In this document: piece after piece, positions 9,858 to 22,540 of the stretch
Position numbering within the stretch: position 1 is the stretch's first letter
Layout: every line of letters starts with the position of its first letter
Assembly: GCF_017591425.1 (NCBI RefSeq)
Contig: NW_024467119.1
Span: 80,778,894-80,842,893, forward strand
Direction: 5' to 3'
Origin: Ochotona curzoniae
Taxonomy: Eukaryota; Chordata; Mammalia; Lagomorpha; Ochotonidae
DNA: 64,000 nucleotides
Notes under the pieces: model-generated
What the model was told of the DNA's origin: nothing
The model's input: only the letters and a program-made list of their open reading frames with translations
Databases searched by the model: none
Made by a program: the position numbers and the translations under genes

Positions 9858-12355
9858 GAATTACATCATTACTAACACTGTATGTCTACAAATCAGCTGT
9901 CATGAAAATACTTAGCTTATATCATGATGAAAACATTATATTATTCAGAGTTCTGTCCAAGAATATGATTCTGGAGTCAGAGGTTTCCTACTTCTAAGTA
10001 ATACCAATGTTTTCTTATTGATGAGTGAATCTAGAGAAATGGGAATTTAAATCATTTCAATAATCTTAAATTTCTTATTAGTTCTTAAATGTCTAATCAC
10101 TGAAACTCTAAATATATTTCCCACATTTAAGCAGGCAAACTTGGAGAAACATCAGCAAGATAACAGAATAGGTAGCCCCAGATTCTCTTTCCCATAGAGA
10201 TATGGACTTAATAACAATGCATGTTACAAAAAGCCTTTGTGAGACCTGAACAATCAGATAAGAAGTCATTGAATTCCAGATTAATAAAAAAATCACAGCA
10301 TAATCGGTAATCAATTCTCTCTAATTTATTCCCTGATATGCCTTTCTTTAAGCTGGTACATGACTGGGGATCAACACAAGTCACACTTTCCTTATTGGAA
10401 GGAAAGTAGCAAAGTGGAACCCATGTCAAATGTATGGCTTTTTGGAGGCTACCCAAGCAACCAGCTTCTGCTTCATGATTCAGACCACTGTGGCAACCAC
10501 AGAGGCTGCTCGGAACCAAAGAGGATCCAGTGGCACCAGAGAACCTGATGTGCTCAAACCTGGAAGAAAACACCAAGGTTACAAATTCTTGGCAAAGGCC
10601 TTGGGGAACTGTTGGATTGGGAAATTGCATGCAAAAGTGCAGAGCAGGCCACCCTAGAGAAGGTTTGAGAGGCCTCCAGAAGTTACCCAGGCTGACTGGT
10701 GAAGTTTTTAGTCTTTACTAGCTAACCTTTAAGCAACCAGGAAAAGCGGCTATTTTTTCTCAAATGCATAAAAATTATCCTCCCCAAATAACAAGATATA
10801 CAAAGAAACAATGGAAGATGGCCCAAGGAACAAAATATGTATCTACACAAAAAAGAAGTGGGACCCATGAATTATTTGGCAAAGCATTCGGGATGATCAC
10901 CTCGAAGAAGTGCACACCACTACCACACTAATGCAGAACACTTAGAGGGACAGCCAAATCAAACTGCACAAACTATACATAGCAAAACTAACTAGAGTAC
11001 AAATCAAGGTCCAAGACGTTAAAGTCTAGAGCTGAAGAATACAGTAACTTCACTAAAAAATTCAGCAGAGATTTAACAGCAGACTTGATCACGCACAATG
11101 AAGGACAATTAGACTTGAAGACATGCCGTTTGAAATTACAAAGAGAGAGAGAGTGCCATGAAGAAAAAAGAAAAATGAAGTATATCTAAGAGACTTGTTA
11201 GAGAATCATCTAGCACCCCTATGTGCATTGGGGAGGATAAAGAACATGAGAGAGGACGAAAGGATGGAAAGCTTATTTGAAGAAACAGTAGTAAAAAGTT
11301 TCCCAATTCTGAGGATGAAAGCAGACATCCAAATTCAGGAAGGTAATAGAACTACAGCTAGGATGAACCTGAAGAGACTCCATATGCAAACACATGAAAA
11401 TCAAACTGTTACCAGAGAAAATAAAACAACAAGAGAAACGTGACTCATTCTGTTTCAAGGAGCTTCTAAAAGATTGCGTTCTTGGTAGATTTGGATGATA
11501 TATTCAAAGTGTTACAAGAAGAAGTGCTAGCAAAGAACACTTGATCTGGCCAAGCGATACTTCCTAAGTAAAGAAAAACAGGTCTTTTCAGATAAGTAAA
11601 GGCTGAGGGCGTTCACTCTCAATAGATGCACCTTCCAAGGCAAAGGGCATTCTTCAAGTGAGGACCAGGGACACCAAACAGCTAAAAGAGGCACAAAAAC
11701 ACGGAACTGTGGTGCTGGTGGGCGCAGAGATAGCAAGAACCACTTCCAAATCCGGTGAGAATGTTTTTAAAGGTTATTGACTGCAGACTGAGTTTATGGA
11801 AGCAAAATGTAAACAGACATGATTAGTGAAACAGATAACATAAAGTTGTGTTGAGGATAAAATAAGAGGAAGCAGGGCCTTTGGACAGAATGCAAGTTGA
11901 GCTATTCTAAATTTCAAGTAAATGGTTATAAGTTGCTTAATCAAATAGTCTCCATGGTGACCACAAAGAAAATATCCACAGAAGAAATAAAAAAAGAAAT
12001 ATAAGGGAGTGGAGTCATAGTACCACACACAAAATACCACAAAAGCAAGGTAGTAAAATGGGACGGAATAACAAGAAAGATTAAACTCACCAATAAGAAT
12101 ACACTTTACATCAGAATCTCACTTTAGGAAAAATCACATACATACAGGTTACAACTGAAAGGATGGAAACATATATTCCATATAAATATCATCTGAAAGA
12201 AAGCAGGGTAGTTATATTTATCTTAAGAAAAACGGACATTGTATAATAATAAGGTTAACTTGCCAGCAAGATATGGCATTATAAATATGCATACACCTAA
12301 TGGCAAGGGATTCAAATACACTAAGTAAACATAGACAAAACTAAAAGGAGAAATA

Positions 12356-12950
12356 GTGCCACCCCATTCAACACTGTTGGGATCTAACTGGTGCGACCTA
12401 GAGAGGACTTTTTCATTCTATTTCTCTGTACGCAAACCTGGCAGTGCAAAAATTTCCTGTATCCATTGTGGTCACCCTGTTCAGCAGAGTTCAGGCCACA
12501 TCACCCACTTCTGGGATTTAGGTATGGGTGTGACACGTGTCAGCACCACTTGAACACTCCTAGCAGCCCTTGAGTCAGGGTCTATCACAACACACAGTCC
12601 CAGCCACAGCTATTCCTGCCACAAGTCTCAGGATCACCAAGCTTGTCAGTGGACGTGGGATGCATCTCCCTCAGCACTAAGAGTAAAGCCCTGGCCATCA
12701 CAATCAACAGCATAACTGCCATCTGCACTCACATATCTTTGGAAGTCAGCATCTTCAAGTCAGTCACACCCCTGAAAACTGAAGCAGATCAGGCTACTGT
12801 GCCATTAGAGACAATGTTGACACTGAAGATACACAAAGCAATCAAATGTTACTAGACTCACTTAGCATCAAAGTCAAAGCAACACATAAAGTGGTACCCC
12901 TCACTCTTAATGATAATTTCTTCCAAAAAACCCTGCTCCATAGGGTATCA
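12356..12950. other. Unclassified insertion inside the old L1
   Basis: GC-richer sequence (e.g. TTCAGGCCACATCACCCACT, CTTGTCAGTGGACGTGGG) replaces ORF2 sequence between the endonuclease remains and the later ORF2 part. It may be an insertion, or a substitution at a deletion. Open frames in it are short and unlike known proteins. Confidence 0.4.
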
Positions 12951-13772
12951 GTATAGGAACACAGGAAATGCAAAACAGCAAGAGAAATGGACATGGTAGT
13001 AGAGGAAGCTTAAAGAAGCTGAGGCAGACTCAACGCCCATGATGTAATGCAAGTTGTAATGTGGTCCAATTGTCAGAAGCTTAACATAAGGAGAGAATCC
13101 TATAGACAGCAAACAATAAGCATCAAGCTATCGAAGGGGGGGGGGGAAGCTCAAGTAAAATTACAGAGGAAAAGGGAGACTTTATACCTGAAAGCACTGA
13201 ACTACAAAGGTTCTTCAGAAACTACTACAAAAATCTGCTAGTAAATTAGGAAAACTAGAAAAAATAAACTTGAATACATACCAACTAGCAAGATTACATC
13301 TAGAATACATAGGAAATCAAGGCAGATTCATAACAAGCTATGGCATTAAAATTAATTAATTCTATAATCAAGGATAAGTTCAGGACATGATGGTTATACT
13401 ACAGAATCATACAAAACATTAAGAAGTAACATATACACTTCAAATGAATCCATATACTGAGCAAGCTGGAACTGACCAATTCTTTTATGAAGTCAACATA
13501 ATTCTAATTCCAAGACCACAAGAAGACACAATGCAAAAACTACACACCTAACACTAATGTAAAAAGTCAACATAAACTAGGAAACCAAATCGCATACCAC
13601 ACTGAAACAATCATCTGTCATGATCAACAGGAATTTATCCTAGAGATAACAAGGAATAATACAAGGGTGACCACCACTCAGCATTTGCAAACCAGTAAAT
13701 GTTATATATCACATAAAATGATGAAAACAGAAACCATATGGTCACCTCAGTAGATGCAGAGAAAGTATGTGG

Positions 13773-14455
13773 ACTCACTTATATCTTACCAGGTGGGACA
13801 CAAAGATTAGTTACTCCTCACTAAAGCATGGAAGATTTATCTGCACACCCCTCCTTAAAACTGTTCTACACCTAAACTGTTGACATGTGTCTTGTTAGAA
13901 TTATAAGCCAGTCTAGACTTCCCGAAAAAAAAAAGCCAAGTTCAGCAAAATTACGCTTCAACACTATAAAAAGCTAAATGCTACAATGAAAATAGACACA
14001 AGACAGCTAAATAGTAATCCATAGCCATTTTAAGGTATACAGAAGCCAGTTGTTTATAAACTAAAATTGAAATGTCAATGAAGAAGTCACAGGATGTGGT
14101 TAAGAACTTGCATTCTTTTTAACATATTGGTTACTCAATGCTATGTCTACTAATTCCATAATGTTATAAATTATTGCTGATGTTATGTCGGGGCTTTTAA
14201 TTGATCGGGATGATACTCTGCCACCTCTACCTTCAAGAAGCCATTGAACTTATCCGGGCAATAAGATACTGGACTCTATGCTTGGTATATGCTTGCAATG
14301 AAAGAATCTCAACAGAACTTGAACTGTGGCAATGCAGCAAAGTGGAGGAATCCACCATGGGGGGGAGGGTACAGGGAGAAGTAGGGGGGAATCCCAGTAC
14401 CTATAAAACTGTGTCACATAATGCAATGTAATTAATAATAAAAAAAAGAAAAAAA
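13773..14455 (+). mobile_element. Lagomorph L1 3' end, 5'-truncated insertion
   Basis: Matches 38,880-39,546 over most of its length (GATACTGGACTCTATGCTTG, TATATGCTTGCAATGAA, GCAGCAAAGTGGAGGAATCC). It ends TATAAAACTGTGTCACATAA and an A-rich tail. It is flanked by a perfect 13-bp target duplication AGAAAGTATGTGG at 13,760-13,772 and 14,456-14,468. Confidence 0.9.
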
Positions 14456-16673
14456 AGAAAGTATGTGGTATGATTCAACATCCTGCATAAGAAATATCTC
14501 CAAATATTGGGCACAGAAGGACGATATCTCCAAATTATGAAGGCTATATGTGATAAACCAACATATAGTATACTGATTGTGGAAAATCGAAGGCATTTTC
14601 TTTCAGATCTTCAAGAAGATAAGGCAGTCCAATTTTAGCCATTTTACTCTCTAGGAGTGTTAGCAAGAGCAATTAGGTAGAAAGAAAGACATGGCAGCAA
14701 AACTGAGAAGCAAAAGTAAAAATATCCATATGTGTACATGACATGATGGTTTGCACATGGAAAAACCTAAACATTCCATCCAAAAGCTGTTAGGTGTAAA
14801 ATCCAGTTCAGTAAAGCTGAAAATTACAAAATAAACTAAGAACAGTAGCGCTTTACAAGAACTCACTGAAAGAAAAATCAGAAAACAAAACCAATTCAAA
14901 AAAGTCACAAAAACCAAATATTCAGGAATAAATTTAGCAAAAGATGTGAAAGATCTCTATAATGAAAACTGTACAACACTGAAGAAATCATCAAGAAATG
15001 AAAAAAAAAGGAACCATATTCCTTATTCATGGACTGGAAGAATCAGTCTCATTAAAATGGCTACACTGCTTAACGCAGTATCCATTAAAATATCAATTTT
15101 ATTCTTTACAGAACTAGAGAAAGATCATAAAATTCATATGGAATCATAGCCAAAGTGATCCTGAACAACAACAATAACAACAATAACAACAACAAAATAT
15201 ATCAGACTGGAGGCATCATAAAATCTGACAACAACAAAAAAAAAAGCTGTAGTAATTAAAACAACATGGTTTTGGCATAAAAACTAACCCACAGATAAAT
15301 GAAACAGACTCGAGAGCCTAGAAGTTACTTCATTAGCTGATTTTTGACAAGTTGCCTGGACCTTTCATTAGAGAAAGGGTCAGCATTTAAATAAATGGTG
15401 GCTAAAGAACTCAATGAATATATGCAGAATGAAATTAGATTCCTACCTCTCCAAATATATAAAAATTGACTCTATGGATCAATATTCTAAAGGTAAGAAC
15501 TGATAATGTGAAGTTACTGGACAAAAGTGTGGATGTAACATTTAGAGACACAGGTATGTTTGAGGACTTCTGAGATAAAATCCCCCAAAACATAGGTAAC
15601 AAAAGCTAAACTAGAAAAACCGGGTTACAGCAAGTTTGAAAGCTTCTGCACAGCAAAGGAAAAACAGAGTGAAAAGCCATCCAACATAATGGGGAAAATA
15701 TTTGAAAGCTTCCTAAGTAACTACCATCCATTACTAAATAATTACTATCCAGAATATATCAGGAGCTCAAAAACCTCAACAACAGAACAGCTTATCCAGG
15801 TAAGAGATGGGTAAAGGATCTCAACCAGCAATTCTTAAAAGAAGAAACACAAATAGCCAACAACTACAGGAAAAATATTACTAGCTAACAGGAAATTCAA
15901 GTCAAAAACCTAACATGACCTATCACCTCATCCCTGTCAGAACGGCTACCATCACAAACACAGACAGCAGCGATTGCTGGCGAGGATGTAGAGAACAGGG
16001 AACTCCTACACACCATCATAGTAATGTACCGAGAATTCTTTGAAAACCAGGAATGACCTGCCAGGTGATCCGGAAGACATGAGCCCGTTGTCTAAGAGAT
16101 ACCCATACCACCATGACTATAGCAGCACTTTTCATGCTAGCTAAATGTGTGTTCAACCAAGATGCCTATCATAGGATTGATAGATAAAGATACATCTATA
16201 TATATGACATGTACTTCTAGTGGAATATTATTCAGCTATACAAATATTGAAATGCTATCATTTGCATCAAATGGATGCAACTGGAAAGCTTCATAGAGTG
16301 AAATGAGGTGGACACAGAAAGACAGATACCACATGTTCCTTACATGTGGGGGCTAAACCTAAAAGAAGAAAATAAGAACACAAAAGAAATGCTTATATGC
16401 ATCATACGGTTTTATCAAATTTGGCTCTATATCATTGTCAAACCAAAGTTCAAGAATTTTAAGCTACTATAATTTTAATGATCTGTAATTATGTTGAAGC
16501 TTACTGTTCATAAGTGAAAGAATCCTGCTTTAATTTCATTATCATTGATAGCCCTTGTCTACGTTCCTGCTGAACACAGGGTCTTTTTACAGTTTGTTTG
16601 TTGAACTCTGTTTAGTGGAACATTTGTCCTGTGACTACAACACAATTCAAAAATGAATGAAAGGCAGACAGTG

Positions 16674-16993
16674 GGGCTAGCGCTGTGGTGCAGCAAGTAT
16701 AGCTGCTGCCTGGGGCATTAAGATTCCATATTGGCACTGGTTTGAGCCCCATCTGCTCCATTTATAATTCCGTTCCTTGTTAATGTGCCCTAGCAAGCAG
16801 TGAGAAATGACCCAAGTGCCTGGGAGCCTGCACCAACATGGAGGAGCTGAAGAAGTTTCTGACTGCAGCTTGGCCAAGTTGCGGCTGATGCAACCATTTG
16901 CATAGTGAAAGATAAATGGAAGATTTCTCTCTCCCTCTCATTCCCTTTCTCTGTGTAACTCTGCCTTTCAAATAAATTTTTTAAAAACAAAGG
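16674..16993 (+). mobile_element. CSINE, older copy
   Basis: Head GGGGCTAGCGCTGTGGTGCA, tail CTCTGTGTAACTCTGCCTTTCAAATAAATT. The tail is closer to the general lagomorph C repeat than to the young copies here. Confidence 0.85.
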
Positions 16994-17493
16994 GTAATTG
17001 TAACTCATGCAAGTACTGTTAGAACCATAAATTGGTATACTTGAAAAAGAATTTTGTAATATCCATGCATGTGTTAGCGCTTTAAAATATTCATACTCAT
17101 GTGACCAGTTGTTCTGTTGATTCTCCCTCAGGAAGGAACAAAAAATATGTACTACAATTTATGTTTAAGTAATAAACATACTTACATTAAAATATTAATT
17201 GTAATATTTTTATAGCAAAAAAAAATTAAAACAATGTGAATGTTCAACAATAGGGAATAATTATGTTGTCAAGTATTTGATCAAATCTAAGAGATCAGTG
17301 GCAAACTATTATTGTGTGTAACACTAAAATAGAAAGCATTTTGAATTTACATGTTAACATTTTATTAATTGTAAGCTTTTTTTCCAGAGGTGTTAAAATG
17401 TGAAAATAGATATGTGTTTAAGAAGAAATGAGCTATGATTATCCACAACAAGACTGTTACACAATCACTAAAATTCATGTTAAAAAAAAAAGA

Positions 17494-17805
17494 CAGTGAG
17501 GCGAGCAGGGTGGCATATCACGCTAATATCGACCTGCCAATGTAGGCATCCACAGGAGTATGCGTCCATATCCCAGCTATGCCACTTCCGATCCAGCTCT
17601 TTGTTTATGGCCTGGGAAACAATGGAGGATGGCTCAAGTCTTTGGGCACCTGCCCCCATGTGGGGGATCCAAAAGAGGCTCCTGGCTACACATTGGCTCA
17701 CTTTCGGCTTGTGGCCACTTGGAAAATGAACCAGTGGATAGAAGATTCTCTCTCTCTGTGTCTCTCCTCTCTGTAAAATCTGTCCTTCAAAAATAAATAG
17801 ATCTT
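17494..17805 (+). mobile_element. CSINE, host of a nested SINE
   Basis: Head GAGGCGAGCAGGGTGGCATA, core TTTATGGCCTGGGAAACAAT, tail CTCTGTAAAATCTGTCCTTC then AAAAATAAATAGATCTT. A younger SINE entered its A-rich tail. Confidence 0.85.
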
Positions 17806-18097
17806 TTTTTTAAAAGATTTTTTATTATTTTTATTGGAAAGGAGGATATACAGAGAGGAGAGACAGAGAGGAAGATCTTCCGTCTGATACTATGCCGGTC
17901 CGAAGCCAGGAGCCTCTTCCGGGTCTCCCACGCGGGTGCAGGTTCCCAAAGCTTTGGGCCATCCTCGACTGCTTTCCCAGGCCACAGGCAGGGAACTGGA
18001 AGGGAAGCGGGGCTGCCGGGATTAGAACCGGCGCCCATATGGGATCCCGGGCGTGCAAGGTGAGGACCTTAACCACTTGCGCCACCGCGCCGGGCCC
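17806..18097 (-). mobile_element. CSINE, young copy nested in another SINE's tail
   Basis: Reverse tail at 17,806 onward and reverse head ending GCGCCACCGCGCCGGGCCC at 18,097. It is nearly identical to the 7,381 copy in head and core, but has a short deletion before the tail. Target duplication ATAAATAGATCTT at 17,793-17,805 and 18,098-18,110, perfect over 13 bp. Confidence 0.95.
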
Positions 18098-18332
18098 ATA
18101 AATAGATCTTTAAAAGTACTGTAAGGAAGGAACGAGAGAGGAGGAAGAATTATTATTAGAAGTGTACCTATAAACTTTAATGAATCTGTGCTCATTGAAA
18201 TAATATCATATTCACATGAACAGTTCTAAAACATGCTAGTCATTTGTGGTTACCATGAGAATCTAGCATATTAACAACAGATTCCTTGTGTCACATAACG
18301 CAATATGTAATTAAGTTAAAAAAATATTTTAG

Positions 18333-18620
18333 AGAGGCTGATATCATGGTGTACCAGGTAAAGCTGCCACCTGAGACATCAGTAACACACATGGCTGCTG
18401 ATTTGTATCCTGGCTGAGCCTCTTCTGCTCCAGCTCTCTACTGATGGCCTGGGAAAACCAGAAGAAGGTGCTCAAGTGTTGGGGCCCCTGTCACCCATGT
18501 GGGGCACCCAGCTAAAGCTCCTGGCTTCCAGCTGTTCCAGTAGGAGTAAAGATCTCAGTCAGCTGGTCATTATCTCTCTTTTTCTCCTTCCCACTTTCCC
18601 TCCCTCCATCATTCTCCTTC
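18333..18620 (+). mobile_element. CSINE, old copy
   Basis: GAGAGGCTGATATCATGGTG ... CTACTGATGGCCTGGGAAAA ... ATGTGGGGCACCCAGC. The end merges with pyrimidine-rich sequence. Confidence 0.65.
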
Positions 18621-19430
18621 CCATTCCTTGCTCATGAACCTGGCCTGTTAGTGTCTTGCACTGCCTGGCCACTGCCAGGCTGCCCCTCCTAGGAGAACCC
18701 TCAATTTGCAGAGTCCCTGGACTGTCAAAGGGAGTCTTTTGGACCCGAGGTGCAGCCAGAACCCTGAGCCCATACAGGTTGAGGAACAAAGGCTGCACAC
18801 TATTTCAGTATGAGAAATTCTCCACTTGATTCTGAGACACTCAGCATCTTTCCAAATAGCTCCAAAAATTATTTTTAATGAGGCAAATGTTTCCCAAAAC
18901 ACTTAACATTACATTTTGCTTACAGAAATGTCTTTAATATGGTTTTAATTGGCAAGCAATGTGAACACAATCCGCACACACTACTTAATGATTCCATGTG
19001 CCTGTCACAGCAGTTCTGCAGACAGCATTATCCTCAAAAGAACAGGGAACCAGGCTTCCAACAGCCAGAAACAATAGGTGCTAATGAAAAACAACAACAA
19101 AACAAAGACAACTCTGATATTTCTGCTAAATGCTTTGTTGTGATTTTCACTTACAAATTCCTCACACACTTGAAAGTGCCACAAATTATAAGTGCCCAAA
19201 TGCTTTCCATCTTAGAAAAATAGAGCAAGACCTACTCTGACCCTCCTTTAGCCAATGGGGTTCCCATATTCCTATCTGTCCCCAAATGGCCCAAGCTGCT
19301 GAAAAACAGAATTTCCTGTCTCCACTTCTTCATTTTGCACCTTGCTACACTCTGAGTTATATCTAACCTATAATGCTAAATTCTACTTCCCTCTCAAATT
19401 CCTGATTCCTTAAGTCACTGGTTGCTAGAA
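18621..19430. other. Intronic sequence, no recognised feature
   Basis: No ORF, RNA gene or repeat that I can name with confidence. Confidence 0.45.
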
Positions 19431-19454
19431 GTTTCCTTTAAAATGTTCAGTACA

Positions 19455-19860
19455 TTAGTTCTACCTCGGAGCTTGGGTGGTGGTATCTCCCAGCAGCATG
19501 GTGGCGAAGGGGGTACCTGAGTGAGATCAGACTCGATGCTTGGGGCCCTGGCCCGGCCACCACTGCCACGTGGTGAATGAGTCACAGGCTCGCCTGGGAC
19601 CAAGAGGCTTCTCCTTTCACAGTAAGTACACTGTGAAGGGATCTCTCAGGAGCTAAGGTTGGTCCCTGGTTCTGCCCACCACCACCATCTTGTGGTGGGA
19701 GGGGCCTAGGTAAGTTCAACCTCAGAGTTGGCTTGTGGGAGCTCCTAGCAGCATGGGGGCTGCTAGGGGAACCTGATCCAGGTTGGACACAATGTTTGGG
19801 ACCCTAGCCACAGCCACTGTCACTGCTGCCAAGAAGTGATAAGTTCTGGGCTTTTGGGTG
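19455..19860 (+). repeat. Diverged tandem duplication, unit about 255 bp
   Basis: 19,455-19,610 and 19,711-19,865 share an ordered set of words: CCTC(G/A)GAG, CAGCAGCATGG or TAGCAGCATGG, GATGCTTGGGGCCCTGGCC or AATGTTTGGGACCCTAGCC, and CACCACTGCCA or CACTGCTGCCA. Both copies are GC-rich and lack ORFs. Confidence 0.6.
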
Positions 19861-20249
19861 GGCATATCATGCCATTTTGCTGGGCTGTACCCACTGACTG
19901 CCCATTGGCAAGCTATGGGGTCTTGATGTGGAATTACTGCCTAAGTACATGCATGGATAAGGCCACTGTGTTCGTCGGTGAGGAATAAATTCTGAAGGAC
20001 TCCCAAAGTCAGGGTCGTTTTACTTGCAGATAAGGGAGGGGATTGAGAACTGGTGGTCTGGACGGAAAAGACCAGAAGATCTGTATGAGTCAGAATGATT
20101 CATCAGCCTACATATGAGTCCTGAGTAGGGCTTGTTATCATGGAACAGTGCTGACCACCACATGCTACTCAATGCGAAAGCTACGTCTGGGGACATGTCT
20201 AGCAGGGCTAGCTCCAAGTACCTGACTGAATGTTGAAACAGGGGATGAG

Positions 20250-22540
20250 TCACATTTGGCAGAGCCATGACACTAACCAGCACATGAGAGAACCAGGTCC
20301 AGGGGTAGATTCTGGGGAGGATATGTGAGCCCAACCCTGTGGAAATACAAGCCCCGCTGGTTAGCTCAAGAGTTGAGTTGAGGTGTGGATGGACTGAAGT
20401 AGGTGTCACCATGGAACCTGCCATCGCTATGGGTACAGGGATTAAAAATAGTCTGGGCATATATGGGCTGCAGCACCCACATATCCATCCTAAATCAGGG
20501 TGTGGGGCAGGCTGGGATGCAATATTCACTAGCTCATAAAAATCAAGATGGAGGGGCAGGCTGCACTGGGCAAGGACCTAATACTTGCTGGCATGCATGA
20601 GACCTGGGTCTGGGAGGGGCAAGTGGGGGAATGTGGGAAACTCCCCTTACGGGTCATAGCTCCCAATAGTGATCACATGGTCCAGGCCTGGGGATCAGGC
20701 AAGCTGGATGGGGTAGCTCTAACTATTAGCAAATGTGTGTTGGTCTTGGAGGGAGGCAGAATGGACAGGGCAGAGCAAACCTTAGCTCACCGACAAGTAC
20801 AGAAACCAGGCTGTAGCACAGGGCATGCCAGGCTAGGCTTTCATACCTACCCGTTTACATGAACCAGGAATGTGAACAGACTGATCAGGGCCAGGTTGCA
20901 GCACCTGCTGGAGAGAGTTGGGACTGGGGGCAGGCCAAATCAGGCCAGGCTACAGCATCCAAATGCAAAGGTCAAGACAGTGAGGGACTATGCCAGGCTG
21001 GGTCAGAGAAACCACTAGCACATGCAAAATCTATGGCTGGGAACAGGTCTCTTTGGGGAGCAAACAGGGATGCCCTGGCTGGGCTGTGGTTCCCACTGGT
21101 AAGTGCAGCAGACAGAGTAGGCGCTGCATTCTGATCATGATATGGTTATAGTGTCACTTGGCACAAGTGTGGACTGGGTCTAGGGTGTGCCTAACTGGGC
21201 TAGACTCCAGCACCAACCGGTGCTCGTGAGAACCAGGGTAGGAGTAGGACAGGCTAGGCTAGGTCTCTGACCCTGCTGAGCTAGGTGGACCAGGCTTGGC
21301 TGAGCTGTAATATCCAACAATAATAATAATAAAAAAAACCAGAATGGGCTGAAGGCTGGTCAGGAAAGGCCACTGTTCCTGTTAGGACAAGAGGTGGACT
21401 AAGTAGGACTGACCCATGGACCCAGTGTTATGTGCAAGATCTGGCATTAGGAGAGGTTCTGATGGAGGAACTTGGGGAACTCCTCTGTTGGTACAGTCTC
21501 TGCAGCTGAGTGCAAGAACCATGACAGGGAGCATCCCAGACCAGGCCAGGGAATGGTACCCACTAGTATACATTTGGCGCAGGTTGGGGTGAACCAGGCA
21601 GGGTCAGTCCACATTACCTGCTGGCAAATCAGAGCACCAGAATGGAGTGTGGGTCAGGCCAGGTTCAGTTACAACACATGCCAATAAACATGAGGGCTAG
21701 GATTGGGTGCCAGCTAGGTTGCACTAGGATGTAGACCCTACCAGCATGAGCAGGGACTGGGGGCAGGCAGGGCCCGGCAAGGCTATAGCACCCACTGGCA
21801 AATGTCAAGTTGACATGGGTCATGCCAGACTGGGCCACAGCACCCAACCAGCACACGTGAGAACTGGGGGGAAGGGGACAAAAGCCGGCAGGTGGGCTAC
21901 GAGGGGCTATCCTGATGACCATCACTTCTACTAGAAAGCATGAATTGGGATGGGGCAGACCATACTGGGCAGGGATACAACACCTGCTGGCCTCATGTGA
22001 GCTGGATCAGAGAAATGTCAGACTGAGTTGACTGTTCCTACTGATGTAAGCATAAGTCAGATTGGGTGTGGGTTGTTCAAGGCTTTGCCACAGCATCGGC
22101 TGGCAGACGCTGGCACCAGGGGTTAATTCTGTCAAGTTAAACTGCAGAACCACCTAGAGAGCACATGATCCAGGAGTGGGAGTGGGCCCATTAGGGAAAG
22201 GGTGGGCACCTTCCTCTTGGGTTGCCAATCTGACTGGAATGCATGATAAACAGGACTCAGGCAGGCATGGCTAGACAGAGAGTGACACCACCGGCACATG
22301 TATGGGTTAGATAGTGGGGCTGGTTGGATTGAACTAGATTTCAGTGCTCATTGACACATATGACAGCTGAATGGGATGTGGAACAGACTGGACAAGTCTG
22401 TTATACACACTAGCAAGCATGGGAACATGGCAGGGGGCAGGCCTGGTGGGAGTTATTTTGGGTCACCCCAACTAGGCTGCAGCTCCCACTGATTTGTGTG
22501 AGGGAGGAGTGTGTGGTGGGCAGGACTGGGCTGCAACACC
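20250..22540 (+). repeat. Degenerate GC-rich minisatellite-like block
   Basis: Recurring motif: (C/T)TGGGCTGCAGCACCCACTGGC, then CA(C/T)GTGAGAACCAGG and GGGGCAGGCC, at irregular spacing of roughly 60-85 bp. Examples lie near 20,468, 20,891, 20,950, 21,205, 21,775, 21,835, 21,965 and 22,530. Copies are strongly diverged from one another. Stops occur in all frames, so the short open frames here are not genes. Confidence 0.6.

Larger units (their letters stand above)
10148..16460 (+). mobile_element. Old, near-full-length L1 (L1M-like), heavily decayed
   Basis: It starts with a 5'UTR-like AACATCAGCAAGATAACAGA. ORF1-like remains lie at about 11,100-11,780 (words GATGATATATTCAAAGTG, AGGCTGAGGGCGTTC), and endonuclease-domain remains at about 12,240-12,350. 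Reverse-transcriptase and C-terminal remains run from about 13,180 to 16,300; the frame at 14,946-15,149 reads SWTGRISLIKMATLLN and FFTELEKDH, typical of ORF2. The 3' end includes TACTTCTAGTGGAATATTAT and CAGATACCACATGTTCCTTA. It is interrupted by two insertions and has stops in every frame. Confidence 0.8.

Noticed and set aside
19431..22540. CRISPR-like or satellite array
   Set aside because: Repeats are degenerate, irregularly spaced and without constant-length spacers, in a vertebrate intron. It is neither a CRISPR array nor an ordinary homogeneous satellite.
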